From: Neisseriaceae bacterium
GTDB taxonomy: Bacteria > Pseudomonadota > Gammaproteobacteria > Burkholderiales > Neisseriaceae
Reading direction: 5' to 3'
Length of the DNA stretch: 10,301 nt
Assembly (NCBI GenBank): GCA_030151665.1
Contig: JASLDB010000218.1
Location: forward strand, 1 to 10,301
The first letter of the stretch is position 1. Each line of letters opens with the position of its first letter. Both the position numbers and the translations under genes were made by a program. Positions 6,269-10,301 of this stretch are shown here, piece after piece. Below the pieces are notes generated by a model. That model made no database searches. It saw only the letters and a list, made by a program, of their open reading frames with translations, and was not told the origin of the DNA.

Positions 6269-8557
6269 TTAGAATTGGTGTGACAAACTGATGCGAATAT
6301 CACGACCTGTTCCCGTGACTTTTTCGCCAAGATAAGCGGCATAGTCCTTATTGAATAGGTTATCGATATTTAAATTGACTTTGGTTTTGCCTTTGCCATG
6401 TTTGGGTTCCCACGAAGCAAATACGCTGTGTAGAGCATAACCAGATGTGGCAGGCAGTTGCCAAAAGTCCATGCGGCTGTCTTGGTTAGAAGGTTGTCTG
6501 TCTTGGCGGCGGACAAAATCACCACGCCAACCCATGCTAAAGTGCCACTGTGGGACATTGAAGCCCAATGTGGCTGTGGCTTTGCGAGGTGGAATGGATA
6601 CATACCATGTTTTGCTGGGGTACCAAGGGTCTAATGGCGAATGGTCGCGCATGCCTTTCATGGTGGATAGTGACAGTCCTGCAAACACATAGGTACTGTT
6701 GTAGAACGATTCTAATTCAAATCCTTTAATGGTGTAGTTACCAACATTGCGATAGTTATTAAAGTGTTCTCCACAATTGGCGCTGCTATTTTGTGCTTGC
6801 TCAGCGCAACGGGTGCCTTGGTTACGGAAAATTTCGTCTTTGCCACGGTTGTAAAAGAATGTACTCCGTACTTGCAAGTGATCATCCGAGCTCAATAGAT
6901 TGTCAAAATCCATCACATTGCCAAAGCGCCAAGCATGCATTTTTTCCGCGCTTAATTGTCGGCTGGTACCAGTCACAGCAATTGGGCTGCTGCCCACGCG
7001 AGTGGCTTGAACGGTGTATTGCTCATCAATCGTTGGCGCTCGCCATGTTCTAGCATAATTAGCAAACCATGCAATATTGGGTGTCATGCGCCAGTAAACA
7101 CTTACTCGAGGTGAGAAACCAGCATAGCTTTTGGCTTGGTAGTCTTGCATGTATTTGGGGTGATTGTTTTGGTAATATTCTTTTAGAATATTGCCATTGC
7201 CTTCATTGGTCACATGGTCATAACGCAAAGATGGTGTTACCGTCCAGTTGCCTAGCGTCATGGCGTCTTCAATAAATGCACTTTGGGTTTTTTGTGTGCC
7301 ATTGGGCATGGAAGGTGGTTCATAATAACCAAAATTATAGTCTGCTTTTTTCGCTTTACTGCGATCAAACATCCAAATATCTTGTTTCATTTGCCTGTGT
7401 TGAAGACCAACTTTTAAAGCATGTTCAATCTCTTTGGTGTTAAAAGTACTGGTATTATGAATATCAATATTGGTATTGCGGTAGCGAATCCAATTTTCAT
7501 TGCCCAATAAGCTACCAAAGACGTTACTAGCAGAATCCGGGCGCAGGTCATGTTGTTTGGTTTGTGAATACGTCATGCGCATGTGTAAATCAATGAGTTC
7601 GTTATCCAAAGGCGTGTATTCATAAGCCAAACTGGCGCTTTTGTCTTGTTGATCGCGGTAAACCAGTTTACGACGCCATGCTTCATCTAAGCCGTATTTT
7701 TTGATTTCGGCATCACTGGGACGATTCATCTCATCACGCATAGAGGCAACAGGCTCCCAACCCTTGTGACCACTGTCCATCAGTGACCAAGTGATTTTGT
7801 GCTCATCATTGGGGCGAATATTGCCCTTTAATAGATAACTGTCTTGCTTGTATTCTGAGAATAAAAAGCGGCTACCATCTGGGCGTTTGATATTGCCTGC
7901 ATCACGACGAGTGGCATACAGCAACCAATCAAATACCTGATTACCTGTTTGACCAAACAAGGCTACAGAATAGGTATTTTGGTGGTTATTACTGTGACGG
8001 GTGTATTTGACCAAACCACCCAGATTTTCATCGTTTTCTAAAAAATCTTGTGCATCTTTTGTATCCAGTTGTACATTGCCACCAAAACCGCCATTGCCCA
8101 TGCTCGCTTCGTGCGCACCTTTTTCGACGGTTACACGCTTAATTAAGTCAGGTTCAATGAATACTGAGCCTTGGCGATAGCGGTCAAATGTTTTTAATGC
8201 ACCATCAACGGTAATGGGCACATCAACACTTTTGCCCATGCCCCAAATATTAATGTTTTGTCCACCTGGGCGAGGTGAGCCTGCCATGGCAACACCAGGC
8301 ATTTTGTCCAAAACACTGGCAATGTTATTGGCTTGGATATTATCTAGGTTTTCTTGGCGAAAAATGGTTTTACCAACAGACTTGTGGTTATTGCGTTGAC
8401 CAATGACATTGACTGTGGGCAATTCATAAACAGCATTGCCATCTGTCGTATTGGAGTCAGTTGCAGTAGGTGTCTGGGCATGGACGAAAATCGCACTTCC
8501 TAGGCAAAAAGCCAAGACAATGTTTTGATGCAGGTGGTTAGGTGAGAAGCGTGACAC
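6269..8557 (-). CDS. TonB-dependent outer-membrane receptor, probably heme or iron uptake
   Basis: The 762-residue receptor imports a ligand across the outer membrane using TonB energy. Residues 1-27 form a signal peptide, cut after VHA. YELPTVNVIG (44-53) is the TonB-box region, residues about 55-170 form the plug (with MPGVAMAG and VEKGAHEASMGNGGFGG), and the rest is the 22-strand barrel. It ends in F762, as expected for BAM-assembled barrels, after NIDNLFNKDYAAYL (730-743). The plug resembles the hemoglobin/heme (HasR-, HemR-like) group, and WRAP (505-508) sits where heme receptors have FRAP. No histidine lies between WRAP and the NPNL-equivalent (about 534-545), so heme is not certain. 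C584 and C595 probably bridge a surface loop. The start is GTG; no in-frame ATG lies nearby and the Shine-Dalgarno (GAAG) is weak. Upstream in-frame codons would add lysines suited to a signal peptide, so the true start may be a little earlier. Fur control is likely. Confidence 0.93.
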   Translation of the reverse strand: MSRFSPNHLHQNIVLAFCLGSAIFVHAQTPTATDSNTTDGNAVYELPTVNVIGQRNNHKSVGKTIFRQENLDNIQANNIASVLDKMPGVAMAGSPRPGGQNINIWGMGKSVDVPITVDGALKTFDRYRQGSVFIEPDLIKRVTVEKGAHEASMGNGGFGGNVQLDTKDAQDFLENDENLGGLVKYTRHSNNHQNTYSVALFGQTGNQVFDWLLYATRRDAGNIKRPDGSRFLFSEYKQDSYLLKGNIRPNDEHKITWSLMDSGHKGWEPVASMRDEMNRPSDAEIKKYGLDEAWRRKLVYRDQQDKSASLAYEYTPLDNELIDLHMRMTYSQTKQHDLRPDSASNVFGSLLGNENWIRYRNTNIDIHNTSTFNTKEIEHALKVGLQHRQMKQDIWMFDRSKAKKADYNFGYYEPPSMPNGTQKTQSAFIEDAMTLGNWTVTPSLRYDHVTNEGNGNILKEYYQNNHPKYMQDYQAKSYAGFSPRVSVYWRMTPNIAWFANYARTWRAPTIDEQYTVQATRVGSSPIAVTGTSRQLSAEKMHAWRFGNVMDFDNLLSSDDHLQVRSTFFYNRGKDEIFRNQGTRCAEQAQNSSANCGEHFNNYRNVGNYTIKGFELESFYNSTYVFAGLSLSTMKGMRDHSPLDPWYPSKTWYVSIPPRKATATLGFNVPQWHFSMGWRGDFVRRQDRQPSNQDSRMDFWQLPATSGYALHSVFASWEPKHGKGKTKVNLNIDNLFNKDYAAYLGEKVTGTGRDIRISLSHQF

Positions 8558-8593
8558 AACAGCTTTCTTCAGGATGATTAACAGAAGATTGAG

Positions 8594-8622
8594 ATTTTAT
8601 TAAAAATGATACTAATTATCAA
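8594..8622 (-). promoter_or_regulatory. Sigma-70 promoter of the TonB-dependent receptor gene
   Basis: On the minus strand TTGATA (complement of 8617-8622) and TAAAAT (complement of 8594-8599) are separated by exactly 17 bases. Each matches the consensus at five of six positions. Transcription would start near 8587, giving a leader of about 30 bases. The Fur box covers the -35 and most of the spacer, as is typical of iron-repressed promoters. Confidence 0.75.
8607..8621. promoter_or_regulatory. Fur box over the receptor promoter
   Basis: TGATACTAATTATCA matches the 7-1-7 Fur motif TGATAATNATTATCA at 13 of its 14 fixed positions; the one mismatch is a C at the sixth base. It overlaps the -35 element of the receptor promoter, so Fur-Fe2+ binding would block RNA polymerase when iron is plentiful. 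The remaining bases 8623-8714 show only AT-rich sequence. Confidence 0.8.
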
Positions 8623-8714
8623 TATTATTTAAAATGTAAAATGGAATGATATATGCCAGTATTTTTGTTAGATTTGTTAAATATATGTTATGAAAATAGG
8701 AACTATCGTAAAAT

Positions 8715-8751
8715 AAAAAAAGGGACAGCCGAGCATGACTGTCCCTTTTTT
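8715..8751. terminator. Bidirectional terminator downstream of sotB
   Basis: GGGACAG (8722-8728) pairs with CTGTCCC (8739-8745). The stem is extended by six A-T pairs (8716-8721 with 8746-8751), giving 13 pairs around a 10-base loop. A T-run follows on the minus strand, where it ends the sotB transcript. It also has a T-run on the plus strand. It insulates sotB from the Fur-controlled receptor promoter. Confidence 0.92.
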
Positions 8752-8768
8752 ACCAATGGTGGATAGAA

Positions 8769-9965
8769 TCAAGCAGTTTTATTGCTTAATGCCACCTGAA
8801 ATTTTTTAAATAAGTAAACACTGAGTACAAAGGCCAAGCTGGCTAAAAAGCCACTGATATAACCAATATTGTGTAGACCCCATTGTCCGATAATAATAGT
8901 ACCAACCAAAGCACCACCACCAATGCCTATATTCACAATGCCTGAATAAATCGACATGGCAACGTCGGTGGCTTCAGGTGCCAAATCCAATACCTTGACT
9001 TGTAGCATCAAGCCTACACAAGTAATTGCAGTGCCCCAAATAAAAGACAATACCATAAAGCCATTGGCCAAACTGGCTATGGGCAATAGGAGTAATAAGC
9101 ACAAAGCAACGATGGCAATGGCCGTGGTAAAAAAGATTTTTGGGTTTTTGCTACTCAAGCGGCTGAAAATAATGCTGCCGACAATGCCAGCAACACCAAA
9201 TAGCAATAACAATAATGTGGCGGATCTAGTAGATAAATGCACCACTTCTTGGGCAAAAGGCTCAATGTAACTGTATGCGGCAAAATGAGCAGTAATGATT
9301 AAGACAGTTAAGGCGAAAATACCCAGTAGGGCAGGTTTTTTAAATAATAGGGGAATGCTTTTAAAATTACCCACATCTTGACTTGGCAGCTTGGGCAATA
9401 GGCGAACAATGCCAATTAAACTGAGAACAGCAATCATGCCAATACAAAAAAATGTCATGCGCCAGCCCAATAGCTGTCCAATAATGCGACCTATGGGTAA
9501 GCCTAAAACCGTAGCCAAAGCTGTACCTGTGGCCAATAAACCCAAGGCTTGCATTTTTTTCCCGATTGGGGCAACACGAACAGCCAATGAAGCGGTAATG
9601 GACCAAAAAATAGCGTGGCTAAATGCCGTAATCACACGACCGAGGATCAATACTTCAAATCGCCAAGATAAACTGGTGATAATGTGGCCAACAATAAAAG
9701 TTGCAAACACCAGTACCAGCAATTTTTTGCGTTCAAACTTTGCGGTTAATAACATCAGTGGCAACGAGGCAAGGGCAACCACCCAGGCATAAATGGTAAT
9801 CATCAAGCCTGTGCTTGAAACAGGCATGGTGAAGCCACTAGCAATGTCACTTAATAAAGCGACAGGGATGAATTCGGTGGTATTGAATACAAAAGCCGCA
9901 ATGGCCAAAATAATCACACGCACCCATGCACTTTCTAATGCATGGAATTTTGAAATAAATTTCAT
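8769..9965 (-). CDS. sotB: SotB-type sugar efflux transporter (major facilitator superfamily)
   Basis: The 398-residue inner-membrane protein has about 12 hydrophobic helices and nearly the same length as E. coli SotB/YdeA (396). Blocks shared with that protein run throughout: AAFVFNTTEFIPVALLSDIA (18-37), YAWVVALASLP, HAIFWSITASLA, ATGTALATVLGLPIGRI, GWRMTFF, YSYIEPFAQ, QVKVLDLAPEATDVAMSIYS and NIGIGGGALVG. SotB is a proton-driven exporter that removes sugars such as arabinose and IPTG; the natural substrate in this organism is unknown. The ATG at 9965 has a weak ribosome site (TGGAA). Its position just before the conserved N-terminal helix fits the family. The gene lies 40 bases after an unrecognised gene on the same strand, with no terminator between them, so the two may share a transcript. 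A strong terminator follows. Confidence 0.92.
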   Translation of the reverse strand: MKFISKFHALESAWVRVIILAIAAFVFNTTEFIPVALLSDIASGFTMPVSSTGLMITIYAWVVALASLPLMLLTAKFERKKLLVLVFATFIVGHIITSLSWRFEVLILGRVITAFSHAIFWSITASLAVRVAPIGKKMQALGLLATGTALATVLGLPIGRIIGQLLGWRMTFFCIGMIAVLSLIGIVRLLPKLPSQDVGNFKSIPLLFKKPALLGIFALTVLIITAHFAAYSYIEPFAQEVVHLSTRSATLLLLLFGVAGIVGSIIFSRLSSKNPKIFFTTAIAIVALCLLLLLPIASLANGFMVLSFIWGTAITCVGLMLQVKVLDLAPEATDVAMSIYSGIVNIGIGGGALVGTIIIGQWGLHNIGYISGFLASLAFVLSVYLFKKFQVALSNKTA

Positions 9966-10005
9966 GGTGTTCCATCGTTTTTTCTGCGATTTCTCACCAT
10001 GACAA

Positions 10006-10301
10006 TCAGTTTGGTGTTGAATTTCTGGCCGTGATGGTGAGCTGTTGATCGCTTTTATTCAGTTGAAAAAGAACTTGCTTGATTTTAAAATTTAACATTG
10101 GTTCCGAAGATTGTTGAACTTTTTGTATGGCTTCTTTTTGGGTGGTTAATAAGGTGCTGTATGAAACACCTGTAAATGTTGATAATGTGGTGGCAAGCAA
10201 TTGTTGATCACTCTCATTTAGGTGAGAGGGTAAGGTAATCGATAAAGTTTCAATTTGGGATTTATCTGGATTTAATTCAGCGATTAATTGCATTTGATCA
10301 G
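10006..10301 (-). CDS. Unrecognised protein, C-terminal part (runs off right edge)
   Basis: The frame is open from the right edge to a TGA at 10008-10006. There is an ATG at 10293, but the codons before it (GAT CAA) are also open and no ribosome site is visible, so the true start probably lies outside the window. The visible 95 or so residues are hydrophilic and have no membrane segment. They are rich in Ser, Thr, Gln and Leu, with segments such as LPSHLNESDQQLLATTLSTF and QVLFQLNKSDQQLTITARN. The SDQQL motif occurs twice, at about residues 28-32 and 81-85 from that ATG. I recognise no family. It lies 40 bases upstream of sotB on the same strand. That it is coding is supported by its codon use and by the protein-like end near the next gene; the function is unknown. 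Confidence 0.6.
   Translation of the reverse strand, partial: DQMQLIAELNPDKSQIETLSITLPSHLNESDQQLLATTLSTFTGVSYSTLLTTQKEAIQKVQQSSEPMLNFKIKQVLFQLNKSDQQLTITARNSTPN

Noticed and set aside
1..10301. Neisserial DNA uptake sequences, CRISPR repeats, insertion sequences, tRNA genes
   Set aside because: Reading both strands I found no GCCGTCTGAA core, no regularly spaced repeats, no transposase and no tRNA-like cloverleaf. This was by eye, so divergent variants could be missed.

Overview
The window reads as ordinary chromosome of a fairly AT-rich, Gram-negative proteobacterium. It has an outer-membrane TonB-dependent receptor behind a near-consensus Fur box, a bd-type quinol oxidase behind a perfect FNR/ANR box, and a SotB-type sugar exporter. 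I would guess a low-GC gamma- or betaproteobacterium (Moraxellaceae- or Neisseriaceae-like). I saw no copy of the neisserial DNA uptake sequence, so the family is not settled. I found no insertion sequence, CRISPR array, prophage gene, tRNA or rRNA.

Layout. Positions 1-582 (minus strand) are the N-terminal 194 residues of an RtcB-family RNA ligase that runs off the left edge. Just upstream of it (583-815, minus) the DNA looks like frameshifted coding sequence and can fold into a nested hairpin. The rest of the gap to 1096 is regulatory: a perfect 17-bp palindrome and a perfect FNR box lead into the plus-strand operon cioA-cioB-DUF2474 (1097-3662). This encodes a short-Q-loop, cyanide-insensitive-type cytochrome bd oxidase with its small membrane subunit. 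A two-way terminator (about 3691-3728) separates it from a convergent glutathione S-transferase gene (3779-4411, minus). A 308-base divergent spacer then leads to an aldehyde dehydrogenase gene of the AldB/ExaC/AcoD group (4720-6207, plus), whose leader can pair with its own ribosome binding site. A palindromic terminator (about 6226-6258) separates this from a convergent TonB-dependent receptor (6269-8557, minus) with a promoter overlapped by a Fur box. Beyond another strong terminator (8715-8751) lie a SotB-like exporter (8769-9965, minus) and, 40 bases upstream of it, the C-terminal part of an unrecognised protein (10006-10301, minus) running off the right edge.

How the genes fit together. 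These are separate small transcription units divided by good terminators, not one pathway. The oxidase operon is probably induced at low oxygen. The receptor is probably induced by iron starvation. The dehydrogenase and the GST would handle reactive aldehydes and electrophiles. I see no convincing new biological system. The points most worth a second look are the broken reading frame upstream of rtcB, the structured leader of the dehydrogenase gene, the unidentified palindrome upstream of cioA, and the substrate of the receptor.
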